64,000 bases of DNA from Actinomadura formosensis NBRC 14204 (GTDB taxonomy: Bacteria; Actinomycetota; Actinomycetes; Streptosporangiales; Streptosporangiaceae): positions 1 to 64,000 of the forward strand of contig NZ_BCQQ01000016.1 in the NCBI RefSeq assembly GCF_001552155.1, given 5' to 3'. The notes beneath the pieces were generated by a model. That model ran no database searches, was not told the origin of the DNA, and saw nothing but the letters and a program-made list of their open reading frames with translations. A program made the translations under genes and the position numbers. The number at the start of each line of letters is the position of its first letter. Position 1 is the stretch's first letter. Positions 34,931 to 49,307 of the stretch are shown here, piece by piece.

Positions 34931-35887
34931 TCACGGGCGGGTGCGGAAGGCGTTGCGGTAGGCCAGCGGGGACGTGCCGACCCGGCGGGCGAAGTGGGCG
35001 CGCAGCGTCACCGGCGAACCGAACCCGGCCTCGGCGGCGACCCGCTCGACCGGCAGGTCCGTGCTCTCCAGCAGTTCCTGCGCGCGGTGCACGCGGGCGC
35101 GTGCCAGCCACTGCCGCGGCGTCGTTCCCGCCTGGTCGCGGAACCGCCGGGTCAGCGTCCGGACGCTGACCGACGCGTGCCGCGCGATGTCGTCCAGCGT
35201 CAGGGGACGGTGCAGATTGGCCTCCAGCCAGGCCAGCGTCGGCTGGAGGGCCGTCTCGCCGTCCGGCGGCTCCTCGCGCCGGATGAACTGCGCCTGCCCG
35301 CCGTCCCGCTGCGGCGGCATGACGATCCGGCGGGCGGTGCGCGCGGCCGTCGCCGAGCCGTGGTCGCGCCGGACGAGATGCAGGCACAGGTCGATGCCGG
35401 CCGCGACCCCCGCCGAGGTGAGGATCTGCCCGCCGTCCACGTAGAGCACGGACGGATCGACCTCGACGTCCGGGAACCGGCGGGCCAGCGCCCTCGCGTA
35501 GCGCCAGTGCGTGGTGACGCGCCGTCCGTCCAGCAGCCCGGCCGCGGCGAGGACGAACGCGCCGACGCAGATCGACGCGATCCGGGCGCCGCGCGACGCC
35601 GCGTGGCGCAGGGCGTCCAGCACCTCGGCGGGCGGATCGGACCGGACGTCCTCGTGCCCCGGCACCACGACGGTGCCGGCCGTGGCCAGTGCGTCCAGCC
35701 CGAACGGGGTGTCCACCCGGATCCGGCCGAGCATGGCCGACGTCTCCGCGCCGCCGGGCGGCGTGCACACCCGCGTCTCGTACAGCGGGACGTTCCCGGC
35801 GGTGGTCGTCGAGCCGAACACCTGCCCCGGGACGGCCAGGTCGAACGCGACCACGCCGTCAAGCGCGAGTACGGCCACTACGTGCAT
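34931..35887 (-). CDS. GlxA-type transcriptional regulator (DJ-1/PfpI + AraC HTH)
   Basis: A 318-residue regulator. The N-terminal DJ-1/PfpI-like domain carries the Cys nucleophile-elbow ASICVGAFVLA, and two AraC helix-turn-helix units fill the C-terminus (DIARHASVSVRTLTRRF and VERVAAEAGFGSPVTLRAHF). ATG 35887 was chosen; ATG 35905 is possible, and neither has a strong ribosome binding site. It is divergent from the HD-domain gene, a pairing that suggests control of that gene. Confidence 0.88.
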   Translation of the reverse strand: MHVVAVLALDGVVAFDLAVPGQVFGSTTTAGNVPLYETRVCTPPGGAETSAMLGRIRVDTPFGLDALATAGTVVVPGHEDVRSDPPAEVLDALRHAASRGARIASICVGAFVLAAAGLLDGRRVTTHWRYARALARRFPDVEVDPSVLYVDGGQILTSAGVAAGIDLCLHLVRRDHGSATAARTARRIVMPPQRDGGQAQFIRREEPPDGETALQPTLAWLEANLHRPLTLDDIARHASVSVRTLTRRFRDQAGTTPRQWLARARVHRAQELLESTDLPVERVAAEAGFGSPVTLRAHFARRVGTSPLAYRNAFRTRP

Positions 35888-35988
35888 GGCCAGAACGTAG
35901 CGCATATCGGCAGTCCGGACACTGTCGGAGACATCCGGCGGCATCGGACGATCAGGAGCGTTCGCAGCACCACGTCCGAGGAGCTTTC

Positions 35989-36642
35989 GTGTCCGACCAT
36001 TTCGCCGAGTTCTCGATGCCCGACACCGACCTGACCCGCATGGCGTACGACCTGGTGTCCTCGATGGCGCCGGTGGCGCTCACCCACCACAGCGTCCGCA
36101 CCTACCTGTTCGGCCGCGCCCTCGGCGAGGCGCGGGGCGCGCGTGCGGGCGCCGACTACGACGACGAGGTGTTCTTCCTGGCGAGCGTCCTGCACGACGT
36201 CGGCCTCACCGAACAGGGCGACCGGGGCGGGCGCTTCGAGGTGGACGGCGCCGACCTCGCCGCCGGGTTCGTGCGCGAGAACGGCCTGGACGACGAGCGG
36301 ACCCGTGTCGTCTGGGAGGCGATCGCGCTGCACACCAGCAGCGGCATCGCGCACCGGATGCGTCCCGAGATCGCCCTCACCCACGCCGGAACCGCCGCCG
36401 ACGTCACCGGGCTGGGCGCCGGCGCGCTCCCCGGCGACCTGGCGGGACGGGTGCACGCCGCGTTCCCCCGCGGTGAAGCCGGCCGCGGGCTCACCGAGAT
36501 CATCGTCGACCAGATCGCCCGGAACCCGGCCAAGGCCCCGATGGGCACGTTCCCCGCCGAGATCGCCCGCCAGCACGGCGCCGGCGATCCCGTCCCCGGC
36601 TGGGCGGAGATCGTCGCAGCCGCCTGGCCCGGGGTGCGCTGA
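35989..36642 (+). CDS. HD domain protein, cyanamide hydratase-like
   Basis: A 217-residue metal-dependent HD-fold hydrolase. The metal ligands are visible: His in THHSVRTYLFG, HD in SVLHDVGLT and His in ALHTSSGIAH. The overall layout resembles cyanamide/isocyanide hydratase-like proteins of bacteria and fungi. GTG 35989 follows GAGGAG by 6 bases. It is divergent from the GlxA-type regulator and converges on ehuA, separated by a strong shared terminator. Confidence 0.85.
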   Translation: MSDHFAEFSMPDTDLTRMAYDLVSSMAPVALTHHSVRTYLFGRALGEARGARAGADYDDEVFFLASVLHDVGLTEQGDRGGRFEVDGADLAAGFVRENGLDDERTRVVWEAIALHTSSGIAHRMRPEIALTHAGTAADVTGLGAGALPGDLAGRVHAAFPRGEAGRGLTEIIVDQIARNPAKAPMGTFPAEIARQHGAGDPVPGWAEIVAAAWPGVR

Positions 36643-36649
36643 AACGAGA

Positions 36650-36687
36650 GTCGCCCGCGCCCCCGGGGCGACGGGGGCGCGGGCGAC
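36650..36687. terminator. Bidirectional terminator between the HD gene and ehuA
   Basis: A perfect 16-bp stem pairs 36650–36665 with 36672–36687 around a 6-base loop, in the 79-base gap between two converging genes. It serves both strands. Confidence 0.8.
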
Positions 36688-36721
36688 GCGCGGGATGGCC
36701 CGCGGTCTCGGGAGATCCTCG

Positions 36722-37693
36722 TCAGGATGCCAGCACGGCCTGCAGGAAGTCCCGGGTGCGCTGCTCCGAGGGCTCGCCGAAGATCTGGTCCGGCGGACCC
36801 TCCTCGACGATCTGGCCCTGGTCGAACATCAGGACCCGGTTGGAGATGTCCTTGGCGAAGCCCATCTCGTGGGTGACGCACAGCAGGGTCAGGTCGCTCT
36901 GCCGCGCGATGTCGCGCAGCAGGTCCTGGACGCCGACGACGAGTTCGGGGTCGAGCGCGGAGGTGACCTCGTCCAGCAGCAGCACCTTCGGCTGCATCGC
37001 GAGCGCCCGCGCGATCGCGACCCGCTGCTGCTGGCCGCCCGACAGTTGCGTCGGGTGCGCGTTCTCCTTGTCGGTGAGCCCCACCATGTCCAGCAGGCCG
37101 CGGGCGCGCTCGACCGCCTCGTCCTTCGAGAGGCCGAGCACCCGTACCGGGCCCTCGGTGAGGTTGTGCAGCACGTTCATGTTGGGGAACAGGTTGAACT
37201 GCTGGAACACCATGCCGACCTGCTTGCGCATCTCGTGCAGGTGCTTCTGGTCGGCCGGGACGCGTTTACCGCCGCGCTCCCTATGCCACAGCGTCTCGTC
37301 GCCGATCCAGATGAGGCCCCCGTCCAGTTTCTCCAGCGTCATCAGCAACCGCAGGATCGTGGTCTTACCCGACCCGCTCGGCCCGATGAGCGTCACGCGC
37401 TCGCCGGGCGCCACGGTGAAATCGAGTTCGCGCAGCACGACGTTGGAGCCGAACCGCTTGACGACCTTCTCGAAGCGGATTCCCGGCGCGGTGCCGCGCG
37501 GAAGCTCGGCCGCCTGCTCGCCCCCGGGAACCTCGCCCTTCTGCGTGGCGACGCCTTTCTCGGTGACGACGTTCGGCGCGGAGCCGGACCCGCCGTCCCC
37601 GGGCGCCGGGGCTTTCGGTGCGCCGGGTATTTCGGAAGGGGGGCGATCCCCCACTCCTCCCGGGCCGGCTTCGTCTGTATCAGATGGTGGCAT
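36722..37693 (-). CDS. ehuA: Ectoine/hydroxyectoine ABC transporter ATP-binding protein
   Basis: A 323-residue polar-amino-acid-type ATPase with Walker A GPSGSGKTT, signature LSGGQQQR, Walker B LLLDEVTSALD and H-switch THEMG. It powers uptake through EhuC/EhuD. A Pro/Gly-rich extension of ~70 residues precedes the domain, longer than usual for the family; a later start cannot be excluded. The gene overlaps ehuD by 14 bases and is last in the ect–ehu run. Confidence 0.9.
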   Translation of the reverse strand: MPPSDTDEAGPGGVGDRPPSEIPGAPKAPAPGDGGSGSAPNVVTEKGVATQKGEVPGGEQAAELPRGTAPGIRFEKVVKRFGSNVVLRELDFTVAPGERVTLIGPSGSGKTTILRLLMTLEKLDGGLIWIGDETLWHRERGGKRVPADQKHLHEMRKQVGMVFQQFNLFPNMNVLHNLTEGPVRVLGLSKDEAVERARGLLDMVGLTDKENAHPTQLSGGQQQRVAIARALAMQPKVLLLDEVTSALDPELVVGVQDLLRDIARQSDLTLLCVTHEMGFAKDISNRVLMFDQGQIVEEGPPDQIFGEPSEQRTRDFLQAVLAS

Positions 37694-38333
37694 AACGCCT
37701 CTCCAAGCGGCGGACGAGTATCGAAGATATGACGCTGACCACGACGAACAACAGCCCGACTATCGTGATGGGCTCCAGGAACTGCAGCGTCTTCGCGCCG
37801 ACCTTGTACGCGGAGAACAGCAGCTCCGAGACGTTGATCGCCAGCAGCATCGGCGAGTCCTTGAACATCGCGATCAGGTAGTTGCCGAGCGTCGGGATCA
37901 CCCGGCGGATCGCCTGCGGCAGGATCACGTCCAGCCACACCCGCGACTTCGGCAGGTTCAGCGCGGTGCACGCCTCCCACTGCCCCTTCGGGACGTCGGC
38001 GATCCCGGCCCGGTACACCTCGGCCGTGTAGGTCGAGTAGTGGAGGCCGAGCGTGATGATGCCCGCGGTGAGCGACCCGATCGTGATGCCCCAGGCGGGC
38101 AGGACGAAGAACACGAAGTACAGCTGCGGGATCAGCGGCGTGGACCGGATGAACTCGGTGATCCACCGGATCACCTGGTTGAAGATCCTGCTGGGGGTGC
38201 GGCGCAGCAGCGTCCACACCAGGCCGAGGACGACCGCGATCACATAGCCGGCCAGCGTCGCGATGACCGTGTAGCGCAGGCCGTCCAGCAGGTCGGGGAG
38301 GATCTCCCCCGAGTAGTGCCAGTCCCAGTTCAT
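37680..38333 (-). CDS. ehuD: Ectoine/hydroxyectoine ABC transporter permease EhuD
   Basis: A 217-residue HisM-type permease with five membrane segments. The EAA-type coupling loop is WEACTALNLPKSRVWLDVILPQA. It pairs with EhuC. Its start overlaps the stop of ehuC by one base, so translation is coupled. Confidence 0.9.
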   Translation of the reverse strand: MNWDWHYSGEILPDLLDGLRYTVIATLAGYVIAVVLGLVWTLLRRTPSRIFNQVIRWITEFIRSTPLIPQLYFVFFVLPAWGITIGSLTAGIITLGLHYSTYTAEVYRAGIADVPKGQWEACTALNLPKSRVWLDVILPQAIRRVIPTLGNYLIAMFKDSPMLLAINVSELLFSAYKVGAKTLQFLEPITIVGLLFVVVSVISSILVRRLERRYATI

Positions 38334-39049
38334 CAGCCGGTCACCCCCGTTCCGGGAGCGCCCGCCGCGACCGTCTCGAGGGACGGCTCACTGGGCAGCC
38401 GGCGGCCGAGCATGCGGTCCACCCGGCGTTCGGCGTAGCGGACGAACAGTTGCAGCACCTGCGCGATGATGAAGTACAGGACGAGGACGACCGAGAACGC
38501 CGCGACGGTCTGGCCGGTGCTGCCCTGGATGTTCTTCGACACGCGGGTCAGGTCGACGAGCCCGACCAGGGACACGATCGCCGTTCCCTTCATCAGCTCG
38601 ATGAGCAGGTTGCCGAACGGGGGCAGCATCAGCGCGAACGCCTGCGGCAGCAGGACGCGCCGCATCCGCTGGAACGGGGTGAAGTTCAGCGCGACCGTCG
38701 CCTCGTACTGGGCCTTCGGGACGGCGTTGATCGAGCCGCGCACCACCTCGGCGCCGTAGGCGCCGACGTTCAGGCCGAGGGCCAGCACCGCCGCGGACAA
38801 CGTGGTGAACCGCAGGCCGAGGAGCGGCAGCGCGTAGAAGAACCAGTACAGCAGCACCAGCGTGGCGTTGCCGCGGAAGAACTCCACGTACACCCGGTTC
38901 AGCACCCGTACCCACGCGTGGCGCGAGGTGCCCGCCATGCCGAAGAGCAGGGCGAGCACCAGCGCCAGCGCGCCGCCGAGCAGGGTGAGCCGGACCGTGA
39001 CCCACGCGCCGTCCAGCCACTGCGGGTAGCTGTCGAGGACGTCGGACAC
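38333..39049 (-). CDS. ehuC: Ectoine/hydroxyectoine ABC transporter permease EhuC
   Basis: A 238-residue HisQ-type permease with five membrane segments and the coupling loop YEATVALNFTPFQRMRRVLL. The start is GTG 39049. The last ~25 residues form a soluble Pro/Gly/Thr tail. It lies 6 bases after the binding-protein gene. Confidence 0.9.
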   Translation of the reverse strand: MSDVLDSYPQWLDGAWVTVRLTLLGGALALVLALLFGMAGTSRHAWVRVLNRVYVEFFRGNATLVLLYWFFYALPLLGLRFTTLSAAVLALGLNVGAYGAEVVRGSINAVPKAQYEATVALNFTPFQRMRRVLLPQAFALMLPPFGNLLIELMKGTAIVSLVGLVDLTRVSKNIQGSTGQTVAAFSVVLVLYFIIAQVLQLFVRYAERRVDRMLGRRLPSEPSLETVAAGAPGTGVTG

Positions 39050-39055
39050 GGGCGA

Positions 39056-39949
39056 TCAGCCCTTGCAGAACTTGGCCGCGGTGTCGTCCGGGCCCGGCAT
39101 GTCCGCCTGCGTGAACCCGAAGGGCTGCAGGATCGGCAGCAGCCCGTTCTGCTGCTTGAGCTTTTCGAGTTCGGTGTTCCATGCGCTCACCAGGTCCGAG
39201 TCGGCCTTGCGGAACGCGAACGCGCCGGCGCCGAGCTGCTCCTTGCCGTCGATGACCGGGACGAACGGCGCGGTGACCTCGAAGCCCTCGCCCTTGTGCT
39301 TGGACAGCAGGTCGGCGAGCGAGATGCGGGTCAGCCAGATGCAGTCGATGCGCCCGGCCTTGAGGCCCTCGAACGCGCTCGCCTGGTCGGCGAACGACTT
39401 GATGTCGCCCTTCTTCACGCCGGTCTTCTCGGCGTACCCGGCCTCGACCGCGCCGGTGAGGACACCGACCGTGACACCCTTCTTGGCCGGGTCCTCGGCG
39501 GTCGTCAAACCCTTCGGGTTGCCCGCCTTCACCATGAAGGCGCTCTTGGCGACGTATTCGGGGTTGGCGAACGCCGCCGACGCGCACCGCTCGGGCGTGA
39601 TGAACATGCCGGCGGCGATCGCGTCGAACCGCTTGGCGTTCAGGCCGCCGATCAGGCCGCCGAAGTCGACCTGGACGCCCTTGATCTCATCGATGCCGAG
39701 GTTCTTGAAGATGGTGCGGGCCAGTTCGGGCGCCTCACCGGTCAGCTTGCCGGACTTGTCGGTGTAACCGTAGGGCGCCTCATTCGCGAAACCCACCGTG
39801 ATGGAGCCCGCGTTCTTGGCCTTCTGCAGCGTGCCGCCGCCCGCCTGCTCCGCCTCCGGATCCGTCGTGGAGCAGCCCGCCGCGGCCAGCGGGGCCGCGG
39901 CGGACAGCAGCACGGCGGTGCGGAGGAAGTCTCTTCTCGAAGAGGTCAT
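39056..39949 (-). CDS. ehuB: Ectoine/hydroxyectoine-binding lipoprotein EhuB
   Basis: A 297-residue solute-binding protein of family 3. The N-terminus has a twin-Arg signal (SRRDFLRTA) and a lipobox ending AAAGC, so it is a Tat-exported lipoprotein on the outer face of the membrane. The N-terminal lobe begins SITVGFANEAPYGYTDKSG. It captures ectoines for import as osmoprotectants or nutrients. AGGAG precedes the ATG. Placement right after ectD links uptake to synthesis. Confidence 0.92.
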   Translation of the reverse strand: MTSSRRDFLRTAVLLSAAAPLAAAGCSTTDPEAEQAGGGTLQKAKNAGSITVGFANEAPYGYTDKSGKLTGEAPELARTIFKNLGIDEIKGVQVDFGGLIGGLNAKRFDAIAAGMFITPERCASAAFANPEYVAKSAFMVKAGNPKGLTTAEDPAKKGVTVGVLTGAVEAGYAEKTGVKKGDIKSFADQASAFEGLKAGRIDCIWLTRISLADLLSKHKGEGFEVTAPFVPVIDGKEQLGAGAFAFRKADSDLVSAWNTELEKLKQQNGLLPILQPFGFTQADMPGPDDTAAKFCKG

Positions 39950-39975
39950 CGTTGAACTCCTGTGGGTGTGCCATC

Positions 39976-40011
39976 GCGCCCGCGGGGGCCATGCGCGGCC
40001 CCCGCGGGCGC
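39976..40011 (-). terminator. 15-bp perfect hairpin between ectD and ehuB
   Basis: GCGCCCGCGGGGGCC (39976–39990) pairs perfectly with 39997–40011 around a 6-base loop, in the 101-base gap between ectD and ehuB. It could end most ect transcripts or protect the ect mRNA 3' end, and so uncouple synthesis from uptake. Confidence 0.65.
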
Positions 40012-40050
40012 GGGGCGAACGGTCGGGGTTATCGAATTGTTGCCGGCCGG

Positions 40051-40959
40051 TCAGCCGGCGACCGGCGTGAAATCACGCGCGCCGATGAACGTCGGCCGGG
40101 GCGCGGACGCCGAGAACGGCTCGACGCACGTGTTCTCCACGCTGTTGAACACGATGAACACGTTGGAGCGCGGGAACGGGGTGATGTTCCCATTTGAGCC
40201 GTGCATGCAGTTGCAGTCGAACATGGTCGCGGAGCCCGCCGGTCCCGTGAACAGCTCGATCCCGTGCTTGTCAGCCAGAATCGAGAGGCTGTTGGGATCG
40301 GGGGTGCCGATCTCTTGCCCCCGCAGAGACTCCTTATAGTGGTCGGCCGGGGTCTCTCCCACGCACGCCACGAAGGTCTTGTGCGAACCAGGCATAATCA
40401 TTAGCCCGCCATTGTGCACGAAGTTCTCGGTGAGCGCGATGGATATGCTCACCGCGCGCATCCGCGGCATGCCGTCCTCGGCGTGCCAGGTCTCGAAGTC
40501 GGAGTGCCAGTAGAAGTCCTTGCCGGTGAACCCCGGCTTGTAGTTGACCCGGCTCTGGTGCACGTACACCTCCGAGCCGAGGATCTGCCGGGCCCGTCCG
40601 ACGACGCGCGGGTCGCGGACGAGTTCGGCGAAGACCTCACTGATCTTGTGGACCTCGAAGATGGAGCGGACCTCGTCCGAGCCGCGCTCGGTGACCGTGC
40701 GCTCGTCGGCCAGGATCTCCGGGTCGGACGACAGCCGGCGCAGCTCGGCGCGGTAGTCCTCGACCTCCTCCGGCGCGAGCAGCTGGTCGACGGTCAGGAA
40801 GCCGCCGGCCTCGAACGAGTCGAGGGTGGCCTCGTCGATCGGCCCGTCCTGCGGCCCGCCGTACACGACCGGGTCCTGCCGGTACAGCAGCGCCGCCTCG
40901 ACGGCCTTCCGGGTGGGGTAGGCGTCGTCGAGCGTCGGATGGGACTCGATGATGCTCAT
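40051..40959 (-). CDS. ectD: Ectoine hydroxylase
   Basis: A 302-residue Fe(II)/2-oxoglutarate dioxygenase that turns ectoine into 5-hydroxyectoine. The iron ligands are His and Asp in [15 protein letters not shown] and a distal His in [10 protein letters not shown]; the first is part of the EctD signature. It overlaps ectC by 4 bases (ATGA) and completes the synthesis operon. Confidence 0.96.
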   Translation of the reverse strand: MSIIESHPTLDDAYPTRKAVEAALLYRQDPVVYGGPQDGPIDEATLDSFEAGGFLTVDQLLAPEEVEDYRAELRRLSSDPEILADERTVTERGSDEVRSIFEVHKISEVFAELVRDPRVVGRARQILGSEVYVHQSRVNYKPGFTGKDFYWHSDFETWHAEDGMPRMRAVSISIALTENFVHNGGLMIMPGSHKTFVACVGETPADHYKESLRGQEIGTPDPNSLSILADKHGIELFTGPAGSATMFDCNCMHGSNGNITPFPRSNVFIVFNSVENTCVEPFSASAPRPTFIGARDFTPVAG

Positions 40960-41351
40960 GCGTCCTCCTCGGTCAGCAGGGGGTAGACACCGTTCTCGTC
41001 ATGGACCTCCCGGCCGGTGCAGGGCGGGTTGAAGACGCACACGGTCTTCACGTCCGTGTGCGCGCGCAAGGTGTGGTGCTCGTGGCCGTCCAGCAGGTAC
41101 ATCACGCCGGGCCGGATCTCGTGCTTCTCCCCGGTCTCGTCGTTGGTGAGCTCCCCGTGGCCCTCGATGCAGTAGACGGCCTCGATGTGGTTCGCGTACC
41201 ACATCTTCGTCTCGGTCCCCGCGTACAGGATCGTCTCGTGCAGGGAGAAGCCGACGCCCTCCTTGGCCAGCACGAACCTGCGGCTGCACCAGGTCGGCGC
41301 CTGTACGTCGCGCTCCGAGCCGACGATCTCGTCAAGGGAACGAACGATCAT
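40956..41351 (-). CDS. ectC: L-ectoine synthase
   Basis: A 131-residue cupin enzyme that closes the ring of N-γ-acetyl-diaminobutyrate to give ectoine. The family motifs [15 protein letters not shown] at the start and [13 protein letters not shown] and [12 protein letters not shown] in the cupin core are present. It overlaps ectD by 4 bases and starts 33 bases after ectB. Confidence 0.97.
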   Translation of the reverse strand: MIVRSLDEIVGSERDVQAPTWCSRRFVLAKEGVGFSLHETILYAGTETKMWYANHIEAVYCIEGHGELTNDETGEKHEIRPGVMYLLDGHEHHTLRAHTDVKTVCVFNPPCTGREVHDENGVYPLLTEEDA

Positions 41352-41384
41352 GAATCTCCTCTTTCCAGGTGTACCGGCGGCGGC

Positions 41385-42647
41385 TCAGACGGTGACTTTC
41401 TCGCGGACGGCCTCGACCGAGTCCGCGATGATCTCAAGGCCGTGGGCCAGTTCGGCCTCGGTCGTGGTGAGCGGCGGCAGCAGCTTGACGACCTCTCCCT
41501 CGGGGCCGGACGTCTCCATCAGCAGGCCGCGGTCGAACGCCTCGGCGCACACCTTCGACGCCATCTCCGGGTCGTTCATCACCAGGCCCCAGGCGAGGCC
41601 GCGGCCCCGGATCGTGCTGATCGCGCCGGCGTGCGCGAGCGCGATCTCCTCCAGCGCCGCCTGGACCTGCTGGCCCTTGGAGAGCGTCTGCTTCTCCATG
41701 TCGTCGCCGGTCCAGTAGCGCTCCAGCGCGGCGACGGCGGTGACGAACGCGGGGTTGAAGCCGCGGAAGGTGCCGTTGTGCTCGCCCGGGTCCCACACGT
41801 CCAGCTCGCGCTTCATCAGCGTGACCGCGAACGGCAGCCCGTAGCCGCTGAGGGACTTGGACAGGCAGACGATGTCCGGGACGATCCCGGCCTCCTCGAA
41901 GCTGAAGAACCGCCCGGTGCGGCCGCAGCCCATCTGCACGTCGTCGACGATGAGCAGGATGTGGTGCCGGCGGCACAGGTCCTGCAGGTGGCGCAGCCAC
42001 TCGGCGGTGGCGACGTTGATGCCGCCCTCGCCCTGCACGGTCTCCACGATGACGGCGGCGGGCTTGTCCAGGCCGCTGCCGCTGTCGTCCAGCATCGTCT
42101 CGAACAGCAGGAAGTCGGGCGTCCGGCCGTCGAGGTAGTTGTCGTAGGGCATCGCGACCCCGTGGCCGAGCGGGACGCCGGCGCCGGTGCGCTTCATCGA
42201 ATTACCGGTCACCGCGAGCGCGCCGAGCGTCATCCCGTGAAAGGCGTTGGTGAAGCTGACGACGGTCTCCCGGCCGGTGTACTTGCGGGCGAGTTTCAGC
42301 GCCGCCTCGACCGAGTGGTTGCCCGCGGGGCCTGGGAACTGCACCTTGTAGTCGAGCTCCCGCGGACGCAGCACGTACTCCTTGAAGCGTTCCAGGAACT
42401 CGCGTTTGGCCGCGGTGTACATGTCCAGGCTGTGCACGATCGCGTCGCCGGCGAGGTAGTCCAGCAGCCGGCGTTTCAGCTGCGGGTTGTTGTGCCCGTA
42501 GTTGAGCGTCCCGGCACCGGCGAAGAAATCAAGATAGGTTTTACCGTTCTCGTCGGTCATGTGGCTGCCCCGCGCGGTGGTGAACACCGTGGGCCAGCCC
42601 CTGCAGTAGCCGCGGACTTCCGATTCCAGACTGGCGAAAACGTCCAT
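41385..42647 (-). CDS. ectB: Diaminobutyrate–2-oxoglutarate transaminase
   Basis: A 420-residue PLP-dependent class III aminotransferase that makes L-2,4-diaminobutyrate from aspartate semialdehyde, the first ectoine step. The cofactor region LIVDDVQMGCGRTGRFF and the lysine in LSKSLSGYGLP are intact. GGAGG precedes ATG 42647. It follows ectA by 49 bases. Confidence 0.96.
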   Translation of the reverse strand: MDVFASLESEVRGYCRGWPTVFTTARGSHMTDENGKTYLDFFAGAGTLNYGHNNPQLKRRLLDYLAGDAIVHSLDMYTAAKREFLERFKEYVLRPRELDYKVQFPGPAGNHSVEAALKLARKYTGRETVVSFTNAFHGMTLGALAVTGNSMKRTGAGVPLGHGVAMPYDNYLDGRTPDFLLFETMLDDSGSGLDKPAAVIVETVQGEGGINVATAEWLRHLQDLCRRHHILLIVDDVQMGCGRTGRFFSFEEAGIVPDIVCLSKSLSGYGLPFAVTLMKRELDVWDPGEHNGTFRGFNPAFVTAVAALERYWTGDDMEKQTLSKGQQVQAALEEIALAHAGAISTIRGRGLAWGLVMNDPEMASKVCAEAFDRGLLMETSGPEGEVVKLLPPLTTTEAELAHGLEIIADSVEAVREKVTV

Positions 42648-42696
42648 GTCTGCCTCCAGACAGGTCGGGATGGAGCGGATGGGGGAGTGGGCGGGA

Positions 42697-43245
42697 TCAG
42701 TTCGCGTCGGCGATCGGGCCGATCCTGAAGAGCACCTCGGGCTCGTGTCCCCCCTCGGGGAAGTGCTCCGCGCCGAACAGCGGGCTGCGGACGAGCTCGC
42801 ACCCGCGGTCCCGGGCGAACGATTCGAACATCGCGGTGGAAGCGGTGTTGTCCGGCGTGACCGTGGCCTCCATGTACCGGTGCCCGCGGGGGGCGAGCCG
42901 GTCGGCGAGGTGGTCGAGCATGCGGCGGGCGAGGCCCTGGCCGCGGTGGTCGTGGTCGACGGCGACCTGCCACACGAAGAACGTGTCCGAACGACCGGGC
43001 CGGACGTAGCCGGTGATGAAACCGCACGCGCCGGCGGCATCGCGCGCCACCACGGACGTTTCCGCGAAATCGCGGCACCAAAGGGTGTAGCTGTACGGCG
43101 AGTTGACGTCCAGGACCTGTGAGTCCCGGGCGAGCCGCCACAGCCCTGGGCCATCGGTCAGGCTCGGCTCCTGGAGTTGCACTTCCGCGTTCGTCTCGTG
43201 CGTGTCGGGGCGTCGAGTCGGTGTTTCCAGGGATTGCGCTGCCAT
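42697..43245 (-). CDS. ectA: L-2,4-diaminobutyrate N-γ-acetyltransferase
   Basis: A 182-residue GNAT enzyme and first gene of ectABCD. The acetyl-CoA motif VAVDHDHRGQGLARRMLDHL and the substrate motif NSPYSYTLWCRDF are typical of EctA. No clear ribosome binding site precedes the ATG; a minus-strand TAAGTT box 9 bases upstream allows a leaderless start. Confidence 0.95.
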   Translation of the reverse strand: MAAQSLETPTRRPDTHETNAEVQLQEPSLTDGPGLWRLARDSQVLDVNSPYSYTLWCRDFAETSVVARDAAGACGFITGYVRPGRSDTFFVWQVAVDHDHRGQGLARRMLDHLADRLAPRGHRYMEATVTPDNTASTAMFESFARDRGCELVRSPLFGAEHFPEGGHEPEVLFRIGPIADAN

Positions 43246-43627
43246 GTCCAGGCAACTTAGCGAATCGCGCGCCGTGATCGCAGAGGAATGTTATCTACGG
43301 GATGTTTAGTGGCGCGGTCAGCTGGGTAGGGTTAATTGCTTTGCTGAATTCGGTGCAATTTGAATGAGCCCCATGCGGGCGGCGATCCGCCTTTCCCGCT
43401 GATAAGCAGGAGGTACGGCCGGGTGCGCCGGAGAGCCTGACAGGACGCTTCCTGAATGTCAGCTTAATGTTCCGGTGCCGGGGAAGGAGGGCTTTTGTGT
43501 ATCGGTTGTGTGAGGTAAGTCACTCAGATTTGGTGTCAACGTGACCGGTGCGATGGGCGTCACGTCGCGTTGTGCGAGGTCGTCCGCTCGCGCGCGCTCC
43601 GGGGCGGATCGGAGCTGCGGACGAGCC
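43246..43627 (-). promoter_or_regulatory. Upstream region of the ectoine operon, no gene
   Basis: No gene is supported in this stretch. For the minus strand, TAAGTT (43255–43260) lies 9 bases before the ectA ATG, and TAACAT (about 43287–43292) is a second possible −10; neither has a good −35. The region is AT-richer than its surroundings. No ectR-like regulator gene is adjacent, so osmotic control would act from elsewhere. Confidence 0.4.
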
Positions 43628-43661
43628 GGCCGGGGCCCGGCGTTACCGCCGAACCCCGGCC
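43628..43661 (-). terminator. Hairpin terminator after proline iminopeptidase
   Basis: GGCCGGGG (43628–43635) pairs with CCCCGGCC (43654–43661); inside, CGGCG and CGCCG close on a TTAC loop. It lies ~57 bases downstream of the minus-strand pip stop and separates pip from the ectoine operon. Confidence 0.6.
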
Positions 43662-43717
43662 ACATTACGGCCGCACTGATGACCGTGTTGTGGTGCGACC
43701 GAATTATGAGGCTCTGC

Positions 43718-49271
<5,554 letters not shown>

Positions 49272-49283
49272 GCCGGATGAGAT

Positions 49284-49306
49284 CCCCCTCCGGTCGCCGG
49301 AGGGGG
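49284..49306 (+). promoter_or_regulatory. Hairpin that buries the xerD ribosome binding site
   Basis: CCCCCTCCGG (49284–49293) pairs perfectly with CCGGAGGGGG (49297–49306) around TCG. The right arm contains GGAGG, the Shine–Dalgarno sequence of xerD (ATG 49308/49311). It can act as a terminator for the Nudix gene or hide the xerD start. Confidence 0.6.
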
Positions 49307-49307
49307 C

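Noticed and set aside
43459..43665. Possible 68-residue minus-strand gene upstream of ectA
   Set aside because: It overlaps the pip terminator hairpin, has no ribosome binding site and no recognisable sequence.
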